NCBI RefSeq assembly: GCF_000144695.1
Contig: NC_014378.1
Coordinates: 2,325,289-2,389,288, forward strand
Source of the DNA: Acetohalobium arabaticum DSM 5501
Lineage (GTDB): Bacteria > Bacillota > Halanaerobiia > Halobacteroidales > Acetohalobiaceae
Length of the DNA: 64,000 nucleotides
Direction: 5' to 3'
This document shows positions 56,123 to 64,000 of this stretch, piece by piece. The translations under genes and the position numbers were made by a program. Each line of letters opens with the position of its first letter. The stretch's first letter is position 1. A model generated the notes under the pieces. That model saw only the letters and a program-made list of their open reading frames with translations. It did no database searches and was not told where the DNA came from.

Positions 56123-57661
56123 TTATTCTTCATCAGCTAGTAAGGAATCAGATAGGTTACGCATTGCCTTAGCTACGATACCTTTAATCTCGTCTTCACT
56201 GACTCCTGTCTCGTTGCTATCCTGTCCTTCATTTGCTTCCATAATAAAGGATACACCATCAAATAAGTTAGTCATTCTACCTAAAAATAGACTTCCTTTA
56301 CCGATAATCATGCTCCGCTCCATCTCGCCTGCTAACATCTCACGGCGAGCATGGCCAATAAAGGGTACTCCCGATGGAATGTGTCCCTGTGTTGGTGCAA
56401 AGCCGGGCATACCGTGTTCATCTACAAAATTAGGTAGCTCTTTTTTCTCTAAATCTCCCCGCTTAACTCCCAGGGCAGCAATCATCTTATAGTTAGATTC
56501 TGGTACATTACCTGCACCTGCTGGTTCTGTAATATCTGGATTCTGCATTTCTACTGAATATTTATCGATATCTGTAATTCCTAGGTCTATGTTATCCAAC
56601 GGTTCAGTTACTAAAGAAGAGATTACTGCTTGTGGAGAAGACCCTGTATCCACTGTATGACGACCTACAGCATCTGTTCTGATAACTGGACTCTTACCGT
56701 CATCTTCACTGACCAAGACAGCAAAGCCGCCTAAACAGTCTTCTAAAATAGGCATTTCATTCTTAACGTGGTCTTTTCCATTCATACCTAACTTAGCTGT
56801 CGAACCACCGGCTACTACTACTACATTATCAAACATACCTGATTTAACTAAACCAGCAGCATGGATTAAACCATGAGCAGGTCCAGCACAGAAGCTTCTA
56901 GTATCTGAACCAGTAGCCTGCTTACAGCCGGCCATTTCTGCTATTGATTTAGCAAAGTTGCCTCCGCCGCGCTGATTAATATCACCGCAGGCTTCCTCGG
57001 ATACTTCGATTACATAGTCTACCTCGGCTAAATCGATTTCTTCCTGCTTACCTAAGTGGAGCATAGAAAGTATTCCTGAAGCCTTAACTACTGTATTCTC
57101 TAACATAGTATGGGCATTGAGGTTAACATCTGTATCATGGGCCTGTTTAACACAGCCGATTAATTCTCCATCTAAGTATAGAGGTTCAGCAGTATGTTCA
57201 TCTACCATCTCTTGAATGGAATCAACAGCTGTACCTTCTATTTGATCTAAATTATCTTCTAATAAACTATGATCTGCTAATTTATCTTTTACATCTTTGG
57301 CAAAGTCTTCACTTAGTTGTACTAAATCAAAGCTGTCAGCCATCTTCATTACTCCATAAAATTCATCTTCAGGCATAATCTCGCCCCAGTCACTGAACCG
57401 GCTGGCATCATCAACATTATTCTCATACCAAGGACGTTCAATATCCTCTAAATCTTTTATTGACATATTTCCAATATAGGACTGGTTTGGACCATAACTT
57501 ACTACCTCTTCATAACTTCTTAAAAATTCTGGTGCTTGCTTTAGATATTCACTATCTGGATTCTGTGCTCTCTCTGATGTTTGTGTGGATCCATGTTCTA
57601 ATAAAGTATTAGCAGCATGAACTAATACATAACTGCTTCCTTTTAATACTGCTTCACTCAT
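56123..57661 (-). CDS. grdC: Glycine/betaine reductase component C, subunit beta (GrdC)
   Basis: A 512-residue protein with a thiolase/FabH-like fold, partner of GrdD. Seen: SYVLVHAANTLLEHGSTQT near the start, VIEVSEEACGDINQRGGGNFAKSIAEMAG in the centre with TGSDTRSFCAGPAHGLIHAAGLV, whose Cys is the likely acyl acceptor, and FAPTQGHIPSGVPFIGHAR near the C-terminus. Length agrees with known GrdC proteins (about 510). Start ATG at 57661 is six bases after GGAGGTG. It lies 13 bases before grdD. A 413-base gap with a terminator separates it from the thioredoxin genes. Confidence 0.95.
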   Translation of the reverse strand: MSEAVLKGSSYVLVHAANTLLEHGSTQTSERAQNPDSEYLKQAPEFLRSYEEVVSYGPNQSYIGNMSIKDLEDIERPWYENNVDDASRFSDWGEIMPEDEFYGVMKMADSFDLVQLSEDFAKDVKDKLADHSLLEDNLDQIEGTAVDSIQEMVDEHTAEPLYLDGELIGCVKQAHDTDVNLNAHTMLENTVVKASGILSMLHLGKQEEIDLAEVDYVIEVSEEACGDINQRGGGNFAKSIAEMAGCKQATGSDTRSFCAGPAHGLIHAAGLVKSGMFDNVVVVAGGSTAKLGMNGKDHVKNEMPILEDCLGGFAVLVSEDDGKSPVIRTDAVGRHTVDTGSSPQAVISSLVTEPLDNIDLGITDIDKYSVEMQNPDITEPAGAGNVPESNYKMIAALGVKRGDLEKKELPNFVDEHGMPGFAPTQGHIPSGVPFIGHARREMLAGEMERSMIIGKGSLFLGRMTNLFDGVSFIMEANEGQDSNETGVSEDEIKGIVAKAMRNLSDSLLADEE

Positions 57662-57777
57662 ACTTGGCACCTCCATTATTTTATTAATTGATAATATATT
57701 TAAGATTTTCATTAAAATTAACTTTTGGACGCAGACTTACACAAGACTAAAATTGACTAAAGCTTCAAAACATAATT

Positions 57778-57866
57778 AATATGATCATTCAAGATATTGC
57801 AGGAATAGTAAATATTATGTTATAATTTCAGTCTGGGTTGTTTCAGAGTGAAATCTAAATTTTTTC
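57778..57866 (+). ncRNA. Candidate small RNA sharing a leader with the 43498 locus
   Basis: The sequence 57778-57816 (ATATGATCATTCAAGATATT, then GCAGGAATAGTAAATATT) matches 43498-43538 at about 30 of 38 aligned bases. It is preceded by TTGACT (57753-57758) and TAATAT (57777-57782, spacing 18). Downstream ATTTCA-g-TCTG (57825-57835) pairs with CAGA-g-TGAAAT (57844-57854), and ATTTTTTCG follows at once. Promoter, shared leader, hairpin and T6 together would give an RNA of about 75 nt opposite to the grd genes. Confidence 0.4.
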
Positions 57867-57944
57867 GTCACAGTTATTGACTGCTTTCAAAATAGCTTAT
57901 TCAAACCATGAGAGTTTAAATTATTTACAATTAGCAGCAAGAGA

Positions 57945-57976
57945 GAAAAAAGATCTGGAAAGGAGAAACTTCCCAG
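57945..57976 (-). terminator. Terminator after the thioredoxin gene
   Basis: CTGGGAAG (57969-57976, minus reading) pairs with CTTTCCAG (57955-57962) with one G-U pair, followed by ATCTTTTTTCTC. A second hairpin with ATTAAGC arms (58016-58065) lies between the trxA stop and this site. Together they could end the grdI-grdH-BCCT-trxB-trxA transcript before grdC. Confidence 0.72.
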
Positions 57977-58074
57977 GCTGGATTATGCACTGTAACTACA
58001 TAATAATTAGATATCGATTAAGCAGCTCCACCCTATTAGGTGAAATTAGATGAAGCCGCTTAATCCATCAATAC

Positions 58075-58392
58075 TTAAATATGCTGCTTAATCTCTTCCT
58101 CAATCTCTTCAATTGTTAAGTCGTCGCCACTTAAGTGTTCTACCTTTTCTCCATCAACATAGAATACCATTGATGGTAAGCCCATAACCTGCTGGCTCAT
58201 AGCTAAACGGCGGTTACCTTTAATATTTAACTTACAGAACTTCATATCATCGCCATACTTTTCAGCTAAGTCCTCAACTCCAGGCATTAATTCTAAACAG
58301 TGGTCACAACCTTCTCCCCAGTAATCTACCATTACTGGTCCTTCTACTTCTAATACTTCCTCTTCATAATTCTCCTTGTCTACTTCAATCAT
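58075..58392 (-). CDS. trxA: Thioredoxin of the betaine reductase system, GCxxC type
   Basis: A 105-residue thioredoxin. The active site is DYWGEGCDHCLELMP (Cys near residues 29 and 32), not the usual WCGPC. Glycine-reductase-linked thioredoxins are known to have unusual sites, so this fits delivery of electrons to the selenoprotein. The cis-Pro loop MGLPSMVFY is retained. Two acidic patches and the C-terminal EEIEEEIKQHI helix suit a halophile. It is 36 bases after trxB, with GGGGCTG upstream. Confidence 0.92.
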   Translation of the reverse strand: MIEVDKENYEEEVLEVEGPVMVDYWGEGCDHCLELMPGVEDLAEKYGDDMKFCKLNIKGNRRLAMSQQVMGLPSMVFYVDGEKVEHLSGDDLTIEEIEEEIKQHI

Positions 58393-58428
58393 TATTTTCA
58401 GCCCCTTTCAAGTTTATTTTAGTTTGGT

Positions 58429-59622
58429 TTAAATAATCTCTTCTAATTCATCAACTGTAGGTTGAATAAGCTTTTCTACAACTTCGCCATCCTGCAGCTT
58501 AAGCAGAGTTGGAATCTCTGTTACTTCATAACGATTAGAAATTCTCATATTCTTATAAGTATCTATCTTAACTAACTTAGCATCTAAATCCATATTCTCT
58601 AACTTATTTGTCATGTCCATGCTTTCCTCATTAGTAGGACTCCAGAAAGCTACTAATACGTCTTCATCTGCCTCTAATACATTCTCCTGCCAGTATTCTT
58701 CTTCCTCAATATAGCCTCCGGCAGCTGTAGCTGTTGTTGCTCCATCGGCTGCGGCTGTTACTACCTGACGTAGATATTTCTCTCTTACATCTCCGGCAGC
58801 AAAGACGCCTGGTTTACTAGTTTCTAATGTATCATCAACTTTAATATAGCCATTATCTGTTAGTTCCACTGTATCCTCTACAAAGTCTGTGCTGGGAACC
58901 CGACCGATGAAGATAAAGATACCATCACATTCAAAATCAGTTAAGTCACCTGTTTTGATATTCTTAAGGACTGCTTTATCTACTAAGCCGTCGCCTTCGA
59001 TTCTATCTACAGTTGAATTCCAGACAAACTCTATCTTATCATTCTCATAAGCTCTCTCTTGATAAATCTTGTCGGCATCCATAGTTCCTTCCTCATGGAT
59101 GACAATAACTGTTACTTTGCTGGCAAACTTAGTTAAATATAGAGCTTCTTCGATAGCTGAATTACCATTACCTACGACAGCTACTTCTAGATCAACAAAG
59201 AAGTCGGCATCACAGGTTGCACAGTAAGATACTCCTTTACCTTTAAATTCTTCTTCGCCTTCGACGCCTAATCTTCTTGGCTCAGCTCCAGTAGCTAGGA
59301 TTATACTCTTGGCCTTGTACTCAACTCCCTCTTTAGTAGTTACAGTTTTAACAAAGCCATCTGCATCTATCTCTTTTACTTCGCCTTCTTTTATCTCAGT
59401 TCCAAATTTTTCGGCATGTTCTTTAAAATTGTCCATTAACTCAGGAGCGCTAGCATCAAGCACACCAGGATAATTTTCCATCTCTTCATAACTTTTTGGC
59501 TGCCCGCCTACATCGCCTGTTTCTAACAGTAATGTATCTAACTTGGAACGAGAAGCATACATCCCAGCTGATAGACCTGCTGGTCCGCCGCCAATAATTA
59601 ATACATCATATTCTTTATTCAT
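58429..59622 (-). CDS. trxB: Thioredoxin reductase fused to a cysteine-free thioredoxin-like domain
   Basis: 397 residues. The flavoprotein part (1-303) has the FAD site VLIIGGGPAGLSAGMYAS, redox pair in GVSYCATCDADFF (near residue 136), NADPH loop VAVVGNGNSAIEEALYL, and GVFAAGDVREKYLRQVVTAAADGA. Residues 306-397 form a thioredoxin-like domain in which the usual WCxxC position reads FWSPTNEESMDM, with no Cys at all, while the cis-Pro loop TEIPTLLK remains. The domain may act as a docking module. The partner thioredoxin gene is directly downstream. AAAGGAGGCAG precedes the ATG. Confidence 0.93.
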   Translation of the reverse strand: MNKEYDVLIIGGGPAGLSAGMYASRSKLDTLLLETGDVGGQPKSYEEMENYPGVLDASAPELMDNFKEHAEKFGTEIKEGEVKEIDADGFVKTVTTKEGVEYKAKSIILATGAEPRRLGVEGEEEFKGKGVSYCATCDADFFVDLEVAVVGNGNSAIEEALYLTKFASKVTVIVIHEEGTMDADKIYQERAYENDKIEFVWNSTVDRIEGDGLVDKAVLKNIKTGDLTDFECDGIFIFIGRVPSTDFVEDTVELTDNGYIKVDDTLETSKPGVFAAGDVREKYLRQVVTAAADGATTATAAGGYIEEEEYWQENVLEADEDVLVAFWSPTNEESMDMTNKLENMDLDAKLVKIDTYKNMRISNRYEVTEIPTLLKLQDGEVVEKLIQPTVDELEEII

Positions 59623-59692
59623 TTGACTGCCTCCTTTATAACAGAATAAGCATATTTTAAACTTGTACTTATATTTAGTCTCTATATCAAAA

Positions 59693-61177
59693 TTAACTAT
59701 TTAATTCCTCTTCCCTTAATGATTTATAAAGTGAAACACACATCAAAATCATGATAATTGCAAAAGGAAATGCCCCTGCAATAGAAGCAATTTGTAAAGC
59801 TTCTAATCCACCAGAAATCAATAAACCAATAGCTAAACCGGCTTGTACAACTCCCCAAACACTTTTAACTTTATTAGTTGGATTTAAATCTCCTTTAGAT
59901 GAAATCATAGCTAATACAAAAGTAGCTGAGTTGGCTGATGTAATAAAGAAAGTAAATACTAAGAAAATAGTTACTACTGAAATCCAAAAACCTAATGGAT
60001 AATGAGCAAAAATTTCAAATAATGCAGTAGAAACATTCTTGGAAGCAGCTTCAACTACTTTTTCGGAACCAGTAAAATTCAAATTAATAGCTGAAGTACC
60101 AAATGCAGCAAACCAAATCATACTTGCTAAACTAGGAACTGCTAAAACTCCTCCTACAAACTCTCTGATTGTTCTTCCTCTTGAAATTCGAGCAATAAAA
60201 GTACCTACGAAAGGAGCCCAAGCAATCCACCAAGCTAAATAAAAGATCGTCCAACTTCCCATCCAATCAGGATTAGTGTAAATACGAGTATTAAATCCTA
60301 AATTAAATAAATTACTCAAATAACCTCCTATTCCAGAAGTCAACATATTGAAAATTTTAGCTGTCGGCCCAATTATTATAACAGTTACCAGTAGGATAAG
60401 AGCAACTCTTAAGTTCAAATTAGCAATTGCCTTAATTCCCTTATCCAAACCACTTATTGCAGTCACAATATAAATTACAGTAATTAATAAAATGATTCCA
60501 ACTTGTACCAAAGAACTAATAGGAATACCAAATAAATAATTGAGTCCACCATTAATCTGAATTGTACCTAATCCTAAAGAAGTAGCAACTCCTGCTACTG
60601 TAGCCAAAACTGTTAATATATCAATTGTTTTTCCCAAAGGACCATTAATTTTGTCACCAAGCAATGGCTTAAAAGTTTTACTTATTAAGGCTGGCGTTTC
60701 CTTTCTAAATTGAAAGTAAGCTAAGGTCATAGCTAAAATACTATAACATCCCCAGGCATGAAATCCCCAATGAAAAAAGGAATAAGTCATTGCCTTCTCA
60801 GCTGCTTTAGCAGTTCCACCTGCACCTACTGGTGGATGCAAAAAATGAGAAATTGGTTCAGCAACTCCCCAAAAAACTAGTCCAATTCCCATCCCGGCAC
60901 TGAATAACATAGCAAACCAAGAAAGTGTATCATATTCTGGTTCTTCATCATCCTTTCCTAACTTAACTTTACCGTACCTACTACTAGCCAATGCTATACC
61001 AAAAAACACAAAACTTGAAGCTGCTAATAAATACAACCATCCAAAATTAGTAGTTAAAAAATGAAAAATACTATTAGCTACTTTTTCAAAATGAACTGGA
61101 GCAAATATTCCCCAACTAGCAACAATTAAAGTAATAATTAATGAAATATAAAAAACTGTACCTATTTTTTTATTCAT
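59693..61177 (-). CDS. BCCT-family betaine transporter
   Basis: 494 residues with 12 membrane helices. The carrier takes up betaine, choline or carnitine. The betaine signature regions are present: FSAGMGIGLVFWGVAEPISH (helix 3, Gly-Met-Gly) and TIFYLAWWIAWAPFVGTFIA with ARISRGRTIREFV (helix 8, Trp cage). Na+ coupling is likely, as for BetP, but depends on residues I cannot judge. The long basic or acidic tails used by BetP to sense osmolarity are absent, so it may serve catabolism rather than osmotic stress. The start is ATG at 61177, after AGAGGAG. It sits inside the betaine reductase operon. Confidence 0.94.
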   Translation of the reverse strand: MNKKIGTVFYISLIITLIVASWGIFAPVHFEKVANSIFHFLTTNFGWLYLLAASSFVFFGIALASSRYGKVKLGKDDEEPEYDTLSWFAMLFSAGMGIGLVFWGVAEPISHFLHPPVGAGGTAKAAEKAMTYSFFHWGFHAWGCYSILAMTLAYFQFRKETPALISKTFKPLLGDKINGPLGKTIDILTVLATVAGVATSLGLGTIQINGGLNYLFGIPISSLVQVGIILLITVIYIVTAISGLDKGIKAIANLNLRVALILLVTVIIIGPTAKIFNMLTSGIGGYLSNLFNLGFNTRIYTNPDWMGSWTIFYLAWWIAWAPFVGTFIARISRGRTIREFVGGVLAVPSLASMIWFAAFGTSAINLNFTGSEKVVEAASKNVSTALFEIFAHYPLGFWISVVTIFLVFTFFITSANSATFVLAMISSKGDLNPTNKVKSVWGVVQAGLAIGLLISGGLEALQIASIAGAFPFAIIMILMCVSLYKSLREEELNS

Positions 61178-61222
61178 AGTTTTCTCCTCTCTAGTAATTA
61201 TTTCATCCCAATCCATTTAACT

Positions 61223-61266
61223 GATTTTGGCCTACCTAAATTATATAATTTTGGTAGGCCAAAATC
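61223..61266 (-). promoter_or_regulatory. Intercistronic hairpin between grdH and the BCCT gene
   Basis: GATTTTGGCCTACC (61223-61236) pairs perfectly over 14 bases with GGTAGGCCAAAATC (61253-61266). On the minus strand CAGTTAAATGG follows, so it is not a typical terminator. It lies eight bases after the grdH stop and could protect the upstream RNA or lower expression of the genes after it. On the plus strand the following sequence is CATTTTTTC. Confidence 0.75.
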
Positions 61267-61273
61267 ATTTTTT

Positions 61274-62599
61274 CTAAATTTCTACATTAAATACAGTCTG
61301 ATCTTCAATATCTGTTTCTAAAGCATCTAAAGCTACACCGACTCTATGATAACGTAATTTCCATTGATCATCTTCAGAATCAGCTGGGTCGCCTAGTGGA
61401 TAAGGAATAGAAATAGTTGGTACCATTCTATTTGCTCCTACAGATTCAGCTACTGGAATTAAGTTAGCCATTTGAACAATTGTAATTCCTGTCTTTTCAA
61501 TCTCTTTATATATCGTTGCACCGCAACGAGTACAAGTTCCTCATGTAGAAGTTAATATTACTGCCTGAACATCAGCCTCTAATAGCTCTTCTGCTATTTC
61601 AGCACCCATTCTAGAAGCTTCAGCTTCAGTAGTACCTGTTCCTACTGTTGTGTAGAAATAACCATGCAGCTTTCCAATTCTATCTTCCTCTTCATACTTC
61701 CGCATTGCATCAAGAGGAACTACTCGGTCAGGAACTGCATCAGCAGCTGCTGGGTCATATCCTGCATGGATAGTTCTATATCCTTCTTCTTCTTCTCTGC
61801 TAGGGAATTCATCTAAATCAGAGATATCATACTTACCCCAACGAGTAGCAGATGCAGACTGAATATTATCCGGATTACCTACAGGTACAATACCACCAGA
61901 AGTAACTAGAGCAACTTTAGCTTCACTTAAATCTTCAATTGGATCAGCAATTTCTACTCCCATATTCTCCGGCATAGGTAATTCAGTTTCGAATTCTTCT
62001 CCATTTAACTTTTTAAGCAGCATATCCACTGCCCGTTCAGCCGCTGGAGTTTCATCTTCTAACCAGACTTGATGTCTCTTCCCTCGTAGGAAATAGCCTT
62101 CTTCTTCAGCTGAAAGTAACTCTTCACCATTTAAAATTTTGTTTCCAAAGTCAGCTACCTTCTTCATGTCATCTCTCATTTTAGCTGCACTTGCTCCACC
62201 AGGAAAGATATGCAAATCCTTCTTAAACATGTCTACCCCAGGATTTTCTTCATTCATACAGGTAATTACTGGAACCTCAAATCTTTCCTTAACTGCTTTA
62301 CCTATTGTTCCACAGGCAGATCCATATCTACCTGCTTGAAAGGCTGGACCAGCAATGAAGATATCAAAGTCTATATCTTCTAGAGCCTCTAAGATAGTTT
62401 CTACTGCATCTTCCTCATTAGACCCCATGTAATTATCTCCGCAGATAACTGTATGAGTCACTTCAGCATCCAATAAATTATCTAATAAATTTGCCGGGCC
62501 AACTGTACCTTCTTCAATGCTCGGTGGATAATCTGCTTCTTCCTCACCACCGATTTGCCCAAAGAACTGATTTATATAATGAACTGCTTTTTTACTCAT
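61274..62599 (-). CDS. grdH: Betaine reductase component B, selenocysteine subunit GrdH (UGA at 61541-61543 = Sec)
   Basis: 441 residues when the in-frame UGA at 61541-61543 is read as selenocysteine (Sec353). The segment across it reads ILTST-U-GTCTRCGATIYKEI, the UxxCxxC pattern of GrdB-type proteins. Reading through continues cleanly for 88 codons to a TAA at 61274. Component B binds betaine, splits off trimethylamine and passes a carboxymethyl group to the selenoprotein A. A SECIS-like hairpin starts 11 bases after the UGA. The start is ATG at 62599 after AAGGAGGTGC. GrdH rather than GrdB (glycine) or GrdF (sarcosine) is chosen from context with a BCCT betaine carrier; sequence alone does not decide this for me. 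Confidence 0.93.
61513..61540 (-). promoter_or_regulatory. Bacterial SECIS-like element of grdH
   Basis: Eleven bases after the UGA, TCGTTGC-GGT-GCAACGA (61513-61529, minus reading) forms a seven-pair stem with a GGU apical loop. Distance and loop resemble SelB-binding SECIS hairpins. Confidence 0.8.
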
Positions 62600-62627
62600 T
62601 TTTTGCACCTCCTTAAATATTAATTTA

Positions 62628-63959
62628 TTAAAATTCTTTCATTGTCTTAGTAGACCATCCAATAATCTGATCTCCACAGAACATAGAGTTATTCTCCATA
62701 ATAATTGAACCATCTTCTTTCACTGAAGAACCTAATTCATCATCATCCGGCCAACCACCAGCTAAACCATCGCGAGCTAATGCTTCTAACTCTCCAATCA
62801 CTGTCTCCATTGGAGGCAATTCAATCAAAGCTGATACATTACCAGTAGAAACAATAGCATCTGCTTTATCATCTAAAGCTACTAATGGCTGTGACTTACC
62901 ATCTCTACCAGTACATTCATTAGTTAATCCTACTGTTTTAACGCCAGCATCTTCTAATGCTTCAAAGCATCCAATAAAGTCAGCATCAGGATTACCATAA
63001 CCTTCTTCAGTTAAAATAGCACCGTCAGCTCCTAGAGATTTAGCTATCTGTGCTACAAAGATAGCTGATCTTTCTTTCTCCTCTAGATTAACATTTAGAT
63101 TAGACATAATTACACCCAAAAAGTTAATTGTTTCTCCATGCTGTTCATATAATTTTTTAATAGTCGGACAATTTTGAAAGTCGTAAGTTGCCCACTTAGA
63201 AGAACAAGGCATGAAGCTTCCTGAAATCATTGCACCATCCAAAATTTCATTAGGATGCATGAAAGTAGGTACTACATGATTCATATCCCAGCCGTAAACC
63301 AAATCATTATATCCCATTTCTTCCATTTGTGATTGCGGCTGCATTACATAAACTACAGACGGAAGGTCAGATGTCTTATCATCACGCTTAGTAATAGGAG
63401 CTAACTCAAACTCCTCTACGCTTTCTTCCTCTGCTTCAAGATCCTTTACAGCAGTAGCTAAGTATTTAGCTAATCTGTGAGTAGCCCATCTGATAGCATG
63501 ATTCTTCTTCTGCTGTTCATGCCGTTCAAATTCTTCATCTGTATCTGCTACTAAACAGATATTATTCAGTCCAGAAAAATAAGTATACTTAGCACCTTCA
63601 CCGCTCATATCTATTAAACCATCACCAAAGCTACCCCAATGTTTACCAACACCTAATACACTACAATTTTTTAGGGCCTTTGTTTTACCGCTACCTACAC
63701 TTTCTACATCATCTGTTACTCCTGGAAAGACAGCACCTTCATCTTCTTTATATCTTGGCTCTACTGCTTCTTTAACTGGAACAATTCGCTTATCTTCTCC
63801 TGGACGAGCAAATACTATATCAGCTTCTGTAATATGCTCATCCTTTTTGACAACCTCTAAAGCTTCTTCTTTATTAATAGTCAATAAGCCGTCATTATAA
63901 GAGGTTTCATCTCCAAACTGCATTTCTTCTACAGGAAAATTATCTATTTCTAAACGCAC
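62628..63959 (-). CDS. grdI: Betaine reductase component B, proprotein subunit GrdI
   Basis: 443 residues, the partner of GrdH in substrate-specific component B. Relatives (GrdE/GrdG) are made as a proprotein that splits itself at a Cys to leave a pyruvoyl group on the C-terminal fragment. A conserved Cys in ISGSFMPCSSKWATYDFQN (near residue 252) is a plausible cut site; another is DFQNCPT about 12 residues on. GLNNICLVADTDEEFERHEQ and VGLTNECTGRDGKSQP are family stretches. The start is the GTG at 63959, eight bases after GGGGTGG; the GTG at 63971 overlaps that site. It precedes grdH by 28 bases. Betaine versus glycine specificity is inferred from the neighbouring BCCT gene. Confidence 0.9.
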   Translation of the reverse strand: MRLEIDNFPVEEMQFGDETSYNDGLLTINKEEALEVVKKDEHITEADIVFARPGEDKRIVPVKEAVEPRYKEDEGAVFPGVTDDVESVGSGKTKALKNCSVLGVGKHWGSFGDGLIDMSGEGAKYTYFSGLNNICLVADTDEEFERHEQQKKNHAIRWATHRLAKYLATAVKDLEAEEESVEEFELAPITKRDDKTSDLPSVVYVMQPQSQMEEMGYNDLVYGWDMNHVVPTFMHPNEILDGAMISGSFMPCSSKWATYDFQNCPTIKKLYEQHGETINFLGVIMSNLNVNLEEKERSAIFVAQIAKSLGADGAILTEEGYGNPDADFIGCFEALEDAGVKTVGLTNECTGRDGKSQPLVALDDKADAIVSTGNVSALIELPPMETVIGELEALARDGLAGGWPDDDELGSSVKEDGSIIMENNSMFCGDQIIGWSTKTMKEF

Positions 63960-64000
63960 TGCTATCTCCACCCCTTTCTTTTTAGTGTTAAAATAGATAC

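Noticed and set aside
56091-56492. Plus-strand open frame opposite grdC
   Set aside because: It is the complement of strongly coding sequence; the Ser/Pro-rich translation is typical of antisense shadows.
61541-61543. Stop codon making grdH a truncated pseudogene
   Set aside because: The frame continues for 88 codons with the family motif, a SECIS-like hairpin follows, and tRNA-Sec is present; UGA is read as selenocysteine.

Overview
The window reads as a piece of chromosome from a low-GC, anaerobic, halophilic Firmicute of the Halanaerobiales (Halobacteroidaceae; an Acetohalobium-like organism is my best guess). Three things suggest this: the Bacillus/Clostridium-type gene order, with sporulation genes beside murA and the atp operon; many acidic proteins; and a complete-looking glycine betaine uptake and reduction module that uses selenocysteine. 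The species guess is inference from gene content, not a database match. Almost every gene lies on the minus strand. Only an M24 peptidase, a cheR, a TetR regulator and a few candidate small RNAs point the other way.

Layout, left to right. 1-5844: flagellar rod genes (flgG cut by the window edge, flgF/flhO), spoIIID, spoIIQ, spoIID, murA and a YueI-family gene. 5927-13919: an eleven-gene F-type ATP synthase operon (atpZ-I-B-E2-E-F-H-A-G-D-C in transcription order) with a consensus promoter. It has two c-subunit genes; one is a duplicated, four-helix version in which the second ion-binding carboxylate is Gln. 14026-26852: the conserved cluster rho-rpmE-yqhQ-prfA-prmC-sua5-ywlE-rpiB-glyA-upp-comEB-tagO-mnaA, preceded by fba. 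26889-32536: two uncharacterised genes, pyrG, argS, a YwiB-like gene and a DUF441 membrane protein. 32612-36767: four tightly packed genes related to the activator/dehydratase proteins of the benzoyl-CoA reductase / 2-hydroxyacyl-CoA dehydratase superfamily, function unknown. 36965-42901: glnA, nadE, the M24 peptidase and a PocR-type sensor kinase with an AraC-type response regulator. 42902-43735: a frame-disrupted small gene and a highly structured non-coding stretch. 43736-53444: rlmH, htrA, a walJ-like hydrolase, cheR, hflX, an ECF S-component, a metallo-hydrolase, an orphan glycine-betaine binding protein, a second nadE and a Ca/Na antiporter. 53555-63959: tRNA-Sec, TetR, and the betaine reductase region.

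How the right end works together. Betaine enters through the BCCT carrier and possibly the ProX-like protein. GrdH (selenocysteine at an in-frame UGA followed by a SECIS-like hairpin) and GrdI form the betaine-specific component B. Thioredoxin reductase and thioredoxin supply electrons. GrdC/GrdD convert the carboxymethyl intermediate to acetyl phosphate. tRNA-Sec, needed to read the UGA, sits about 8 kb away with its own consensus promoter. GrdA, the selenoprotein shared by all such reductases, is not in the window.

Most worth following up: (1) two plus-strand loci (43498 and 57778) that begin with the same ~35-nt block and end in a hairpin plus T6, which look like a small-RNA family, one of them GGA-rich in the manner of CsrA-binding RNAs; (2) the hybrid c-ring; (3) a thioredoxin reductase fused to a cysteine-free thioredoxin domain; (4) the four-gene activase cluster.
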